Positions 44,880 to 58,007 are shown, counted from the stretch's first letter. The stretch is 64,000 bases of DNA from Castanea sativa (GCF_040712315.1 NC_134017.1:14972001-15036000); one strand, 5' to 3'. Notes: a model not told the origin generated them from the sequence alone. Numbers and translations: made by a program.

Positions 44880-47500
44880 CTTCAAAGTAAAGCTGATAAG
44901 AGGAAGAAATCAGACAATGCTAAGGCTACAATGAAGCATTTGGAAAAAGCCAATCTTTTAGATCATTATCACTTCGGAACATTCAAAAACTAGGAACTTC
45001 TAGTAAAAAGATGTATACAAAGCCTACCTGTAGTGCACAAAACCATTCTCTATGCGTACAACTTCAAACATGGGCTTAATGAGTCTCATTTACCATATGT
45101 AAACAACAAGGACCTCTTTCTGTGGCCTGAATTATGAGTGGCAACCAGATTTCAATTATATGAGATTTAAACATACGATTTCATTACGAGATAAGGTAGA
45201 TGTGATCTAAAACCCACCACAAATTATTCAAAGCATCCCAGACTTCCAATATGTCTTTATCAATTGTTTTTGGAAGTCCATCCATAAAAACTTTGAGAGC
45301 ACACCTTCTAGTTTCCTGCAAAGAAGAGTGCTCTTTTACACAAGTTTCAAATTTTTACTTATCATTTTGCAGAAGCTTCTTAGTATTACTTTATATATAT
45401 ATATATAATTGTTACAACGTGGATGTTTCCATTGGAAACACCATGAGATGTTGAGCTAAAAGGCTCTTAATATTACACAAGCCAGTCCTAACAAAATCAG
45501 GGATCCTAAAATAATCCAATTTCACCTCCACAGTACAACAAACCAACATTTGTGTTGAATCAAATTGCATTACCTCATATTAATATCACAGAAGTTCTTT
45601 CCAAGTCCCATCTACTCCACGAAAGTACAACTGCTAAAATGCAAGAGTTAACAATTACTAAACATAAATTGGAGCTGTTTCCCAAGGCAAAGACAACTAT
45701 GTAAATTCAAATCATAAAGTTTAATGTCAAACATTTTGCAACATGCTCTGCTCCTGAATTCTGCAGACGGCTTTGGAGATGCAACTGACCCCTCGTGATG
45801 TTCCAATCATGGTGCCAAAATCTTTTGCATGACCATTCCCTCTTGTGCAAGATGTGCTTTCCCAAATGACACATAGTTTGAAGTTCACCCTGCACAATAA
45901 AACAAGATGATGGAATGATAGAATGAAACACCAAGCATGAGCTGAGAAAATTTTGTCAAGCTTTGCAACTGAGATTATTTTGTGGTACCAAACGTGAATT
46001 CTAGTGAAACTTCTAGAATTACTACCCTTAAAAAATGAAAATAAAAGATAAAAACTAAAAAGCATATCTAGCAATGAATTTTTTTTTTTTATTAGTCATG
46101 TCTAAGCAATGGATTTGGACACATACCCTTTCTTATTGCACTTTTCCTCACAAAATTTGTAATCAGAAAAAATGACGGACAACTGTCTTTTTACAAATCT
46201 AAATTCTCTGCTTTGAAACTACTTAATATTTAAACTAAAGGTTAATTGCTTAGGAGAAAGAATTGACATAAGACCACAACCCATTTGAAATAGTTGGGAA
46301 AAATACAAACTTAGAAAAAAAAACAAGGGGAGGGGGGGGGTATATGAAGCATGATTAAACAATTCTTGATTTTATCAGAAAGTTGAAAGCCCCCATATAT
46401 GAATGTGTGATAAAAGACAATAATGACAAGTGAAAGAATAGAAGCAAGTTATAATTTGCCTCAGCCAAAAGCAGAGAGAGAGAGAGAGCAAGTACATCTA
46501 TGTGTAGTGTTTCTGTAATTACCTATATCATGAAGGAAATAAACCATAACCACAGAGGAAACTTGTTGAGTGAGGATAAGATTGAGGCAGCAAAGAAGTT
46601 GCAATAGACTATTAAGAAAATGTTATTCGTTTCCATCGTTCCAGGAATGTTGCTCCAGAAAAGAGTATCCAACTCTTTCTATCCAACTAACAAAGCCAAG
46701 GTATTTGTAATTTTTTCTTCTTGACCGGTGGTCACCTCTTATACTTCACATTCTTCAATGCAAAAAATCACTTCAGCCTCTGAGACAAGAAACAAAACAT
46801 ACGATATTGATATAAAACTTGATAACTTGCAAGCATCTAACCCTGTATCTATAAAACTTGATCGTCAACAAAATCATTTTGGAGCCTAAAGAGCCCTTCT
46901 CTTTCATCTTAAGATTAGAATATAGATAAAGATGTGAATTATCTAATTTTCCTTTCATGTGTCACATGGCAGGGTAGCTAGTTTAGCTATATCTTTGAAT
47001 TGATAATGGAGAATTTTACCAAGAAAAAAAAAATCCTGTGCAATGTGCTAGGATTTTAAAAACTTTTAAAATAATATACTCAATGATATCCATTAACAAT
47101 TACATGTATCACCAAATCAAATCAGATTGAATGAGGACCGGGGAGCATGTAACACTTTTGCATTATGTCTGGACTAAATGAGAGTGAAACATACCTAGAC
47201 CCTTGATAGGTTGGACATTATAGTTGTTAAAAATGTACAAAGAAGCAAATGCAACAATAGCAAAAAGGGGCTGAAAAAAAACAAGAAGTTACCTGTAAGA
47301 GAACTATAATCAAAGTGCCCATATTAAACCAAAAGTTGAATGGCCTTGATTCCAGAATTTGGGGAATTTTTGGACTGGTCCAGTCTTCTACTCTTCACCT
47401 TTTACATTGTCATTCCAAAATTATCCAACCATGGATGGCATAAACAGACAAACAAACAATAGACTTCTATCTAGTTATTCCCTCTTATCCCAGTGCTAAC
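44880..47500 (-). repeat. Homologous block Y
   Basis: Counterpart of block X; see there. A TA microsatellite (45391-45408) and a GA run (46478-46494) lie inside. Confidence 0.65.
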
Positions 47501-48230
47501 ATCCCACTCTCTCCCTCTTTATTTGCACGAAACACTTCAATCTAAAGGACAAGAAAACCACATGCACTCCTCTGGATTCAAACTCTTTAACCTGCAATGT
47601 TAAAGCTGATGATTATGAGCCAAATCCTCATGCTAAATATTTATTCTAGAAATTTAATAGATAGAAGATTGCATTAGTTGCAAATGATCACATACCTTGC
47701 TGACCTTTCATTTGTCAGTATGCGATACAAAATGCAAGCCTTTCTTTTGTGGGTGTTTTACAAACATGCATCCATACGCGCAAATTTTCTCCAGCACAAA
47801 ATATGCTTCTCATTTGATTTCTGGTTCAATAAGGCCTACAAAATAAATATTTAGCATGGGGATTTTACCACAGAGAAAACACTTTAACAAAGAAGAGTCT
47901 TCTTGTCATTGGTATGAAGAAGAAAAACCATATAAAATAAAAATACAATAAACAAAGGTAACTTTTTTTTTTTTTGATAATCATAAAACAAGACAACATA
48001 ATGAAGAACAAGGGATTATGAAAATAATTAAGACGCAGTAGTAAAATCCCCAACACATTTTTGTAATATTGTGAATAGTATTAGTGGGCAAATGAAGTTG
48101 AACTATTTGGTCACAAATCTGATGAATTTATCTACGAACGTTGTTATTTTTTTTTTCCCCCTAGACAAATAGAATATATAATTGATATAAAAAGAAAGAA
48201 AGGAAAAAACGAAGAAGACAAAGTGAAAGA
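47501..48230. other. Spacer below the CNL gene; likely 3'-UTR intron
   Basis: AT-rich, with a T-run at 47965-47975 and at 48148-48156. On the minus strand AAG|GTAACTTC at 48236-48228 is a good splice donor 50 bases after the CNL stop codon, so this stretch may be intronic. Confidence 0.4.
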
Positions 48231-48287
48231 AGTTACCTTAACTGAGATTTAATTTTGCATTGGACGACCATCTAATCGCATCAGGGT

Positions 48288-51200
48288 CTAATCAATCCTG
48301 ATGTTGGGTATGTGAGAAATCTTGGGCCATTGATCTCCTATCTCTGCTTTGCAACATTCACTGAGAATTGGACTGAACCAGATCTGCAGTGTCTTCAATG
48401 GAGTTGTAGGAAGGAAGTCTGGCAGCGACTTCAGCTTGGGGCAATACCAAATTTCCAATTTCTGAAGACGTGGCATAATAGTGATAGTAACACCACTTTC
48501 TTGTGCTTCTTCTCTCATTGTTCCTCCAATCCCATCCCATTCTTCCCACTCTTCCATAAATTGAAATTTAAGAGACTTTAAATTAGGGAATAAGACAAGC
48601 GAAGAAGAAGAAGATGATGATGTCGATCCCTTCTCGTCGTCTATCTTGTTGTTGTTGTTGGATTCTTCTTCTATTCCCAAAAATTCAACGCCCACCTTTT
48701 TCACTCTATTGGCAAACCATATCTTTAATGATTCGACCAACAGCAGCTTCCCCAAAGGGGGCAAATGCTCTCCGTCGATATCCTCGAGACGAAGTGTTTT
48801 CAATCCAGATAATGTTGCCAACGTCATCCAATTGGAAATTCGACAACCGACACCCAATTCCTCTAACGAAGTTTTCTCGAGGAAGTTGGGCAGGGACTCT
48901 AGCTCTGGGCAACATAGAATATTCAAAACCTGAAGACGTGGCATAATTAAAACTGATTCTGAAACACCACTTTCTCCCATCCCATCCCATTCTTCCCACT
49001 CAAACATAAACTTAAAAAAGAGAGATTTCAAATTAGGGAATAAGATAAGTGATGATGTTGATGTTGATCCCATCTCCTCATCCTTCTTCCTATTGGATTC
49101 TCTTCCCAAAAATTCAACACCCACCTTTTTCACACTATCGAAATATCCTATAGATAATGATTCGAGGAAACGCAGCTTCCCCAGAGGAGGCAATTGCTCT
49201 AAATTATCCCCCGACTCTAGCTCAAGCTTTTTCAAAATGGTCAAAGACATCAGCCAATTAGGATACCCTGTACCCCCGTACCCAAAAATCCATAAACTCT
49301 CCAACCCTGGATGTGGCTCCAACGCATTAAGAACTAATTCATCATTCTCCCCTCTTCTATTCTCAGCTTCCCCACCAAACTCTAATCTCAAGTTTCGGAG
49401 GTGTTTCTTATTTTTTAGCTGTGCATTTTCAGCCTCTTGTACATCTGTTACGTTTCCCAGGCCTCGTATCTCAAGAGACCCTCTAAGGTGGACTAGATTC
49501 TTCAACTCTCCAAGTTTACATTCTCCAATATTGTTTATACCACCTATTATGAACCTCTTTAATGTTCTGAGAGAACTCAATCTTCCAATCCCTTTTGGAA
49601 AGGGTGTGTACGATGCATAACACCCATCAATAAGAAGATGCCTCAATTTAATTAGTCTACCCATTCCTTGGGGTAATTTCGTAATTTCATTACAGCCACT
49701 AATATCCAAAGTTTGTAAATTACATAAATTACACAACATTTCAGGTAATTTTGTAATTTTAAAATTATTTGATAAATTGAGCAACCTTAAATGTTTTAAT
49801 TTTCCCACTTCATTTGGAAGTTTCTCAAATAAACTATATTGCAAATTCAATGACCGGAGGCATGTCAAATGCTGGAATAAATCAGATGAGAAGACCATGC
49901 TTGATCTTCCAAAAGGAGTTCGCAGAAAAAGAGTCCGTAGATTTTTTGCATTATAGATAGATACGGGAAATTGTGTTTTCCTATTTAATCTTAATGTCAA
50001 ATGGCGAGCACTTTCCCAATCTATCCCCAACACTTTGTCAACATCAATTGTGACACATTCATTTGTTGTCATTGATAGGGCAAAGTCGTGCACTATATCA
50101 TGCATTTTACATCTTATTATCTTATCATTATCATTGTCGTCTTTCTCAAAATCTTGGAAGAAAGAGTGCATAACTAATTTTTCAAAGTACCTTTCTCTCA
50201 AATCGTCCATATTAGATTTTGAGCCAGAATATCCTTGTGCCATCCATTGGTAGACCAACTCATTTCTAGAAAAGAGATAATCCTTTGGAAAGTTAGCACA
50301 ATACAAGAAGCATTGTTTTATTGCTGACGGCAATTCATTATAACTGAATAATAATGGTCCTAAAACACCTTTTTGAACATCTTCTAATTCCCACAAATTA
50401 CTGTCCAAAATATTCCTCCATTTTTGCCAACTTCTTTGGCCGCCCATGACACTCCCTAGAATCTTTGCCGCGAGTGACAAGCCTTTACACTTATTTGCTA
50501 GTTCTCGACCAAGTTTTCCTAGTTGCTTATCGTCTTTGTCAACAGACGCCATTAGACTGCATATCAACCAGCTGTCTTCGTCAGATAATACATCTAAATT
50601 GATGGTATATGCACTATTTACCATCTTTGCAACTCCCTCCTTACGTGTGGTGATCAAAATTCTACTACCTTGGGCACCACATTGGAATGCAAGTTTGAAT
50701 GGCTCCCAATCATTCGGTTTTTCAGACCACACATCATCTAAAACAAGAAAAAACTTCTTTCCCCTAATCAAATGACAAATTCTATCTAATAGATTTTGCA
50801 ATTCAGAAATGTTGGGAGATTGACGTTCAATAGATTCAATGATTGCTTTAGCAACCCTAATCTGATCAAAAGGATCTGAAACACATACCCATATTAGTGT
50901 TTCAAAATGGGCCTGCACATCAACATCATTATAAGCTAGTTGGGCAAGAGTTGTTTTTCCCATACCTCCCATGCCTAATAAGGAGATGACATGGGGGCTC
51001 TTTTCTTCTTGGCTACCCTTGCCCAAGAGGTTGCTCACTAGCTCATTCCTATCCTTATCACGACCACATATTTTAGACACATCAATAAGGGAGGTAGTTT
51101 TTGATCGAGCAACTACTTCAGTATCCCTGTTCAAGTAAATCCTAAACCCGAACCTGGCACTCTCTTTGTGAAGCTCATCTAAGTTTCCACTCAGTTCTTC

Positions 51201-51605
51201 TATTTTGTGAGCAATATCGTGACGCAAACCAAGTTTTTTAAATTGACGAAAACAACACGAAGAGGAAGGGATGAAAGAGCATACCTTCTTCTTTAGAATA
51301 AGGGAGCTTTCAGTTTTTTCTTGTTTCTCAATTTCTGATTTGATCATTGCAGTGTTCCACTCGTCCAGCACATCATCCATCTCTTAGGATACATCTTTGA
51401 GCCTTTTTAACCAGAGCTTCACAGCTTCCTCATTCAGCTGTCTTTTCTCAGCATCGTCAAGCACCGCCTGGATGGTTCGGAGATTGTCTTCAAGCTTTCG
51501 AACTTCTTCATCAACACCAGTGACCAACCTTATCTCTTGTTCAACCTCTTGAACAGTGATTGAAGCAAACTGCTCCAAGAGAGAAGAAACTAGAGATTCA
51601 GCCAT
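48288..51605 (-). pseudogene. CC-NB-LRR (RGA-type) resistance gene with one nonsense codon
   Basis: From the ATG at 51605 one frame spans 1105 codons to a TAG at 48290-48288, interrupted only by a TAA at 51386-51384 (codon 74). The CC domain has RKLEDNLRTIQAVLDDAEKR and, right after the stop, EMDDVLDEW. NB-ARC motifs by residue: P-loop GMGGMGKTT (~211), RNBS-A ETLIWVCVSD, kinase-2 KKFFLVLDDVW (~284), RNBS-B GSRILITTR (~314), GLPL variant GLSLAAK (~375), RNBS-D CFLYCANFPKDYLF (~432), MHD (~501). LRRs of LPxxxGKLxxL type follow, with an internal duplication of about 90 residues near the C-terminus. No intron in the coding part, as usual for RGA genes. The protein would be an intracellular immune receptor. 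Read from the internal ATG at 51380 it would lack about 75 CC residues. The stop context (GTATCC TAA GAG) suggests a Tyr codon changed to stop. Confidence 0.95.
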
Positions 51606-51709
51606 ACTTGGAAATGGAAGTTTGATAGATGTCAGAAGAAAATGAAAGAAACTAAGATAATGGATTTGCGAAAGTGATTAAAGGTGCTACAAATGTTCTT
51701 CTTTCCTGC

Positions 51710-51716
51710 TTTTATA
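51710..51716 (-). promoter_or_regulatory. TATA box of the CNL gene
   Basis: TATAAAA on the minus strand, about 105 bases upstream of the ATG at 51605, a normal distance for a plant gene with a short leader. Confidence 0.6.
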
Positions 51717-51721
51717 ATTAA

Positions 51722-52382
51722 CAGGAAGAACCAAAGAGTCTATCACGGGCACTCAACATTGATAGAAGCAATTATGTAGGGACAACTTCCTGTTGTATGC
51801 TGGCATATAATTGTTTCAAGATCTTTGCCACCAAACAAAGAAAAGCATAACCCTTAAGGGAAAAAGCAAAAGAGGGAAGAAAAGAATCAGGGGAAAAGCT
51901 AAAGGACCCTCTGATGTTTATTACGCTCGCTCAAGCTTTGTTGGATGCTGTTAAGAGATGAACATTTACGCCACGCAAGGGATCCATATATATATGCATT
52001 GCTTCTTGTCTTGGTAAAATATTTATTCTTCTAGTTTTTTTTTTTTTTTTGGTGAACTTGAAACAGGGACTATCTGACACAGTACCTTTTTGCAATTTGA
52101 AAGATTGATGCTTTATACATTGAGATGGACGGTGACCTTAATTAAAACTCTCCTTGTGGGAAATTAAACGTTGCAAAAAATATCAAACTAATTAAACTAT
52201 TTAATGTTTCTCAAAAAACAAAAAAATTGAAGTATTTAATTTGTAGAATCATTTAAGTCGTCATAGAACGAAGGAAATGCTAACCCTTCTCAATCTATGG
52301 TGCTCTGCAGTCTGCACCAACAACTTTACCCCAATAAAGCAAAGCTACAGTCGTTTAACAAAGCTACCTGTCGTATTTCCAA
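51722..52382. other. CNL upstream region, no gene
   Basis: Contains a T-run (52038-52053) and short ORFs only. Putative promoter sequence of the CNL gene. Confidence 0.4.
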
Positions 52383-52625
52383 TGTTATGCGAGATGAGTT
52401 GTAAAACACGTGATATGCACGTGGTTAGTTAGTTAATCAAGATTCTTTTAGTTAGTCATGTAACTGATTTAGCAGTAAGTTAGTTTTTCTCTTGGATTCC
52501 ATTATCTCTGTTTATTCACATATATAAGCAGAGGACCATATGTAATTATTCAATTTTATTCATTCAATGAAACCTGAGTTTTCGTCTGAGTCTTGATAGA
52601 TTGGTTTCTTTGTTTGTGGTGCTTC
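52383..52625 (+). repeat. LTR-like fragment (copia style)
   Basis: Begins TGTTATGCGAGATGAG. It contains repeated TTAGTTAG strings, a TATATAAGCAGAGG TATA-type element at about 52522 and an AATGAAA signal at 52566, a promoter-plus-terminator layout typical of short LTRs. The 3' end and target duplication were not found. Confidence 0.35.
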
Positions 52626-52757
52626 TTGTGGCTCTAATGGCCCAATTGTGTTTATATTCAGATTTTGAGCCTTTTTTTTGTGGGTTTTGTCTTTAAGCCC
52701 AGGGAAAAAAAAAAGTCATGAACAAAATTTTTCCAGTATCAAAGGATCTATGTAAAC

Positions 52758-53532
52758 TGTAAGTGCACAATTGTACCTGGACCCAAAGATACACGTGGAC
52801 TCAGGCTCAATGAGCCTTAAACAATAAGATTTGTAGAGTGTGGATTTGAAATATAGGTTCGGGATGTTGGAAGCTCAACTAATAGGCTAGAGTGTTACAA
52901 TCCATGCAAATGATGAACAAATATGACAAATAGATCTCCTCGGACGTAAGCCGAGGACGATTCGTATGAATGTTCTCTTTCTAGGCCAATGTTTACAATC
53001 CTTAGTTCCTATTTTTGTTTAGCAGAAAAGTGCAGATCCCCTTCTCTTTCCTCTCTTGCCTCCTTATATACTTCTTCTTTACTGGCTCCTCCACGCGTCA
53101 TACAAATTTTCTCCTTCAATACTCATCCAATCCACCACCTTCTTGAAGTCTTCAGACAATAGTAAGAAAGCTGAATTCTACTGTTCAGGAGTCATTTCTC
53201 CATTAATGCGGCCAAGAAGGTAGATGCAAGGTCTTTAATGTGGAGGTAGCAGTCTTTTCCTTAGATATTTATCTTACCTCCTTGCATTTTAGAGGGTGCT
53301 TGGATCACCCTCTTACCCATCAGTTTTTCCAGGATTCTGCCCTTAACCCTCTTGGCAAGTCCTAAGGTCACCAGCGGACCTGTCCGAGGAGACACTTATC
53401 CTCGGACAACTCCTCGGACCTCTGCAGTATAGGCTGACCCGTGGGCTTAGGGGCTCAATGACAAAAACAAACTAGTACCAATTGATCAAGCTCAAAACTC
53501 ATTTGTTTATTTAATAACTCTTACCCCCCACA
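52758..53532 (-). mobile_element. Solo LTR of the same Tat family
   Basis: Begins TGTAAGTGCACAATTGTACC and ends CTTACCCCCCACA. It is flanked by TAAAC (52753-52757 and 53533-53537). Many strings are shared with the 21654 LTR (AATGAGCCTTAAACAAT, ATTTGTAGAGTGTGG, CCATTAATGCGGCCA), but it is clearly more diverged, so it is older or from a related subfamily. Confidence 0.9.
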
Positions 53533-53571
53533 TAAACATTAAAAAAAAATTAATATATATTTTTGGAAAAA

Positions 53572-53745
53572 ATGCTCCTACACCCCCTAAACTTTCAACC
53601 GCGGACCAAAACAGCCCCTGAATAAATAGTCCTAGTTTGGCCTAATCCCACCCTCACTCATAATATTCAAGAATCCTTTGATCACAGAAGGTGTTTTGGC
53701 CAGTGACTGAAAGTTCAAGGGGCGTGTGAGTATTTTTTATTTTTC
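53572..53745. mobile_element. MITE-like foldback element
   Basis: TGCTCCTACACCCCCTAAACTTTCA at the left pairs with the complement of TGAAAGTTCAAGGGGCGTGTGAGTA at the right. Loose TTTTGG / CCAAAA motifs lie inside. The target duplication was not resolved. Confidence 0.5.
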
Positions 53746-54100
53746 CCTACAATATAAACAAATCTGAAATATTTTGAATGTACAAGGTTTAGTAGAGGGA
53801 TGGAACCATGAATTCAAGTTGGGGGATCAAAGTATAAATAAAAAAAATGGGCTAATGATTTGTTGTCATTTTTTTTGGGGAGATAAATTTTACTTTAAAC
53901 CTTCCAGTTGAGCGGTAATTCAAATTAAACCCTATAATTTCAAAAGTATCAAATTAAACTTTATATATGAAAACTTTTATGTCTTTATACTTTCTCCAAA
54001 TTTTAACTGCAGAAAGATATTTGTTACCTTTCACTAGAATTAAATTGTTTATGCAAAAACAATTAAACTAAGAAAACAATCTTCCCTTTCTCCGATTTTC

Positions 54101-54150
<50 letters not shown>

Positions 54151-54151
54151 T
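54101..54151. repeat. TA microsatellite followed by T-run
   Basis: About 30 bases of TA then about 20 T. Confidence 0.9.
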
Positions 54152-54451
54152 GGAGGTGAATTGGGGGGCTGGCATTGATTCAAACAATATATTAAAGTAT
54201 TTTCTTGCCATAAAACCTTTTATGCCTAATAATGGCGAGACTTATACAAAAGCTCACCAAAAATAAATCCTCCATAAAAACCATAACAACCCTCTAACAC
54301 CCAATTATTATTAATTTCCAAAACCCAAACTTTCTCTCGTTCCCCACAAAACCCATATTGCTAAAACAAAGCAAGAAGACTATGTAAACAACTCAATTCC
54401 TCCTTTGGGTCCCACAAGTGTAGTAGAAGTTTCCAATTTTGGGGAAATTCT

Positions 54452-54565
54452 TACATGTTCCGGAGTAATATTCCCTCCTCTCACATGAGAGATAGGCCCC
54501 ATTGTGGGACTCACGTGTGGAGCCCTCCCCTCATGTGAGAGGAGGAAGCATTTTTCTCAGAACAT
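54452..54565. mobile_element. Small foldback MITE
   Basis: CCTCCTCTCACATGAGAG (about 54475) and CTCATGTGAGAGGAGG (about 54531) are inverted copies. The outer ends CATGTTCCG and CAGAACATC are also related, and TTA/TAA flanks are possible. Confidence 0.5.
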
Positions 54566-54996
54566 CTAAGGGTATATTTGGTAATTGCTCCCCTTATTTT
54601 CTATTTTCAAAAATAATTTTCTATTTTTAAAACTAAAAATTTGTTTGGCAACTCAAAATGGACAAAAAACAAAAACTATTCTCAAAACTCAATTTATGAA
54701 GGAAACTGAAAACATGCAAAAAACTGTTTTCAGTTTCTAGTTTTCAAAAGTCAAAGAAAATGAGCATTTAATTTAATGAATTTGTCTCATTTAATCGGTT
54801 AGTATTAGAGTTCAAATCCTAATAACAACATATTTTAGTATTTTTTATTTTTTTTCTTCAAAAATCTTTTTTTTTTTTTTTCAACTAACCAAAAATTTTT
54901 TTTATTTTAAACATACAAGAAATTTTTTTTTTGTTTATATTCCCAAAAATAAATTTTTAAAAGTAAAAAACAAAACTTTTACCAAACAAAACCTAA
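54566..54996. mobile_element. MITE-like element with TTTGGTAA ends
   Basis: CTAAGGGTATATTTGGTAA at the left pairs with the complement of TTACCAAACAAAACCTAAG at the right. The interior is AT-rich and non-coding. Confidence 0.45.
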
Positions 54997-56850
54997 GTAT
55001 TTTCCCTGATTTAGGTATTGCATAAACCCTATTTACTCAATTGGGTCTGTGCAATTTTTTGAGAGCAAGGCTAGTGAGGTTGACTTTGATGATGTGAGGA
55101 TGGTTTGGGTTGACACTATTTTGTGAAGAAGGAAGATGAACAAGCATTCTTTTGTTAAATTTTTTGGGCTGAAGAAGATGAACAAGCCTTTTCTCTTTTT
55201 ATTTTTAGTAAGTTTTTGTTAAAAAATTTTGGGCTAATAATTTGTGGACGGTGCTGATTTGGGCTGATATGTTGTTTTTTGGGTTAATTTGTGGAGTTAT
55301 TTTGGCTAATCTACGTAGGGTGGCCAAGATTTTGGTGGGAGTTGGGGACCAACCTTTATTTTCCTTGGACCAATTCAAATTAGACCTTAATATATGTACA
55401 AATTTTTTTCTTTCATGCAACTCAAGGGGGCAGGGCCTCTTGGGGCCCTAGTGTGGTTCCATCCCTGGTTTAATATCACACAAATAACATCCTAAAAATC
55501 AAGAGATTGAAAAGAAAAGAAAAAAGTGTTAATGTAAAGTCTTATTTTAAATAAATAAATAAAAGACAATGCAATAAGATTTAAACATTTCAATTCAGAA
55601 TGAAACAAGAGGCAAGACTCCAACAATGGAAAGTTTAGGGGCTTTGATGTCAAAAGGAGCAGGAAGATTATATAACACAAATAAAAGAACTTTTAGAAAC
55701 AAAATAAATAAATAAAAGGACTTGGTTTCGACATCATTTAACAGATTAGTATTTGCATTCTAGTGACAATTATGGATTCCACCATTCAATGCAATAAAGT
55801 AAAGCTTTCTATCTCCTGAAAGGTTTTATCTATACCATTTAGAAGAGGATTACCCTCTTTAGATTGAACTTTTATATGATTCAGAAATACTCATAAACCT
55901 TAGGTTTAACAAAAAAAAAAACTTGAGGACAACCCAGTAAAAATATATCTCCAGCACCACTTAAAATGCCTACAAAATAGGATATTCTCCTACTAATCCA
56001 TATCTTTAATACAAACTTATCCAATTTTTTTTTTAAAAAGGAAAATTATGACACTAGACCCAAAAAAAAAAAAAACTAATCGCACACGCGTAACATGTGT
56101 GATGAGGCTAATTTTGATACTAATTTTTTAGATTTAATTTTAGAAATAAATGTTTTAAAATATGTTTTATATAAATAGATGAAAATATTCCAATTAATGT
56201 ATTAAATTATAAATTATAAAAAAATGTTAGATTCTTTTTCTAATGCATGTATTTTTTATAAAATATTAACTAACAATACATGCATCTATAGAAAGAAGTT
56301 ACCAAAATTTAAATTGATAAAATCATATTTAAGATTGACTATGTCACAAAAAAAATAATAATAATAAGTGGATTAGTGATATTACCAATTGAAATGAAAA
56401 TTTAGGAAAACTTGAACACAAAAGCATATTAGTAGTAATCTTGCATCTCAAAAGGTAAGATTTAAAAAAAAATGGAAAATATCAAAACATAAATATTATT
56501 TAACTAATATTTAAAAAGAAGAGAAGACTCCACTATAAATTGCCGCCTTATGTCCAAAACTATGTTGAGGTGGCCATAATTGAGCCCTATTATTGTGGAA
56601 TGCAAATTTGAGCAAGGTTTGAATGAATCTATTTAAAGCTATATGAGGTATTCGACATAAACAACACCATTCAAAATTTACAATTTTTTAAAACTTTTTA
56701 TTTTATATTTAAAATACATTATACATATGCAATATATTTGGGGCCATATTTTGCATGGAATGCATTTAACATGCCAATAACAAACATAATATTTCATGAT
56801 TTTGGCATGATCATTCTAGTATTAGTAGAAAGAAATCAATTTAATTGAGG
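54997..56850. other. Intergenic, no gene
   Basis: Short ORFs at 55205-55451 and 55492-55680 lack motifs. AT-rich stretches from 56030. Confidence 0.5.
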
Positions 56851-56859
56851 CTCAAGTTA

Positions 56860-57756
56860 TTATAAACACACAAATATCAAAATGATAGTTGAAATACTAG
56901 TTGCCAAGAAGTGTTCAACAATTACCACCATTAGGATATTGGAGAAAACTAATAATTCTTCACAACCAGGCCAATCATTGGGGAAAAAAGCTATGCACTT
57001 TATTCTTTTCTCAAGCACATTAATCATCATCACTTCTTCTTCTTTTTTTGTTGCAGTAATGGTATCCATAATGGTCCAAAAACCTGATTCTACTCTCTTT
57101 AATAACTGATTCATAAATAATCTTTTTTAAATGAATCTTTAAATGAGGATTGAAATTTACAATCTTCTTTCCAAAGAGCAATCCTAATAAACCCATATTT
57201 TCTATTCCTTCCCATACTCCGTGATCTTTCTTAACAAGGTGCTTTTGCCAATTTAACTGTATTGAAATCTTAATACTCAACAAATGCTTGCTTTCTTGAA
57301 ATTCATTCTTGCCTCCAAAGCTGTCTTTGCCATCTCTATACATCCATTTACTAGTGATTGAAGATTTGGATATGTCTGGAAAATTGAGTCAACTCCTCTA
57401 GGAGCTTCTTAAGGTTTCTTAAGGTTGAATACATTGCAGTCACGTATCTACGAGCTAAATCTCTCTTTGTATGGTTTTTTGATTGGAGATTCTAAGTTGT
57501 TGTCAAGATCATTCAAAAAATCGTGGCATTCTTGTAACATAGGTTCAAAGGTCAAACTAATATGGTATTTTGCTAATTCATTGATCAAATCAACATGGAA
57601 GGACAAGAGAGAGGAGATATTGGGGACAAAAAATGAACTTTCTTGATGTAAGGTGTTCTTGTGTTGCCCATGTTGAAGAAAATGGAAAGTGTTTATGTAT
57701 TCTTCTATGAGGCCTGAGGATGAAGAAGGTGGGGTTGTGGGATTAGGACCATTCAT
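56860..57756 (-). pseudogene. Unrecognised small gene or remnant
   Basis: The minus-strand ORF 57756-57448 (102 codons) starts MNGPNPTTPPSSSS and contains FHVDLINELAKYHISLTFEP. Open stretches continue at 57343-57020 and 57114-56860 in other frames, suggesting one larger, frameshifted coding region. I do not recognise the family. A partial second copy of the start (MKGPTPNSTPPSSSPSS) lies at 58155-58075, which supports a once-coding, duplicated sequence. Confidence 0.3.
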
Positions 57757-58001
57757 TTTTTGAGGAAAGATTCTAATTTGAAAACTTGAATGAAATGAGA
57801 GCAGGACAGGGTTATGAAAGCTATGTCAATTGGAAGCAATATGCTATTATTTCACAAATTTTATTGAAATAGATTGCAAATAATTGACAAAAATAATTTG
57901 GGTCAAGTTATTGCAATGAAAAATATCATGGCAATAACTTAATACTAATTATCTTGCAATCTATTACGATGAAAATTTCTAAGTGATAGCTTATTGCAAC
58001 A

Positions 58002-58007
<6 letters not shown>

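Noticed and set aside
49093..49620. 175-codon plus-strand ORF
   Set aside because: Antisense shadow of the CNL LRR region.
52383..53532. 52383 and 53532 as one LTR element
   Set aside because: The block from 52758 has its own ends and target duplication, so the first 240 bases are a separate repeat.
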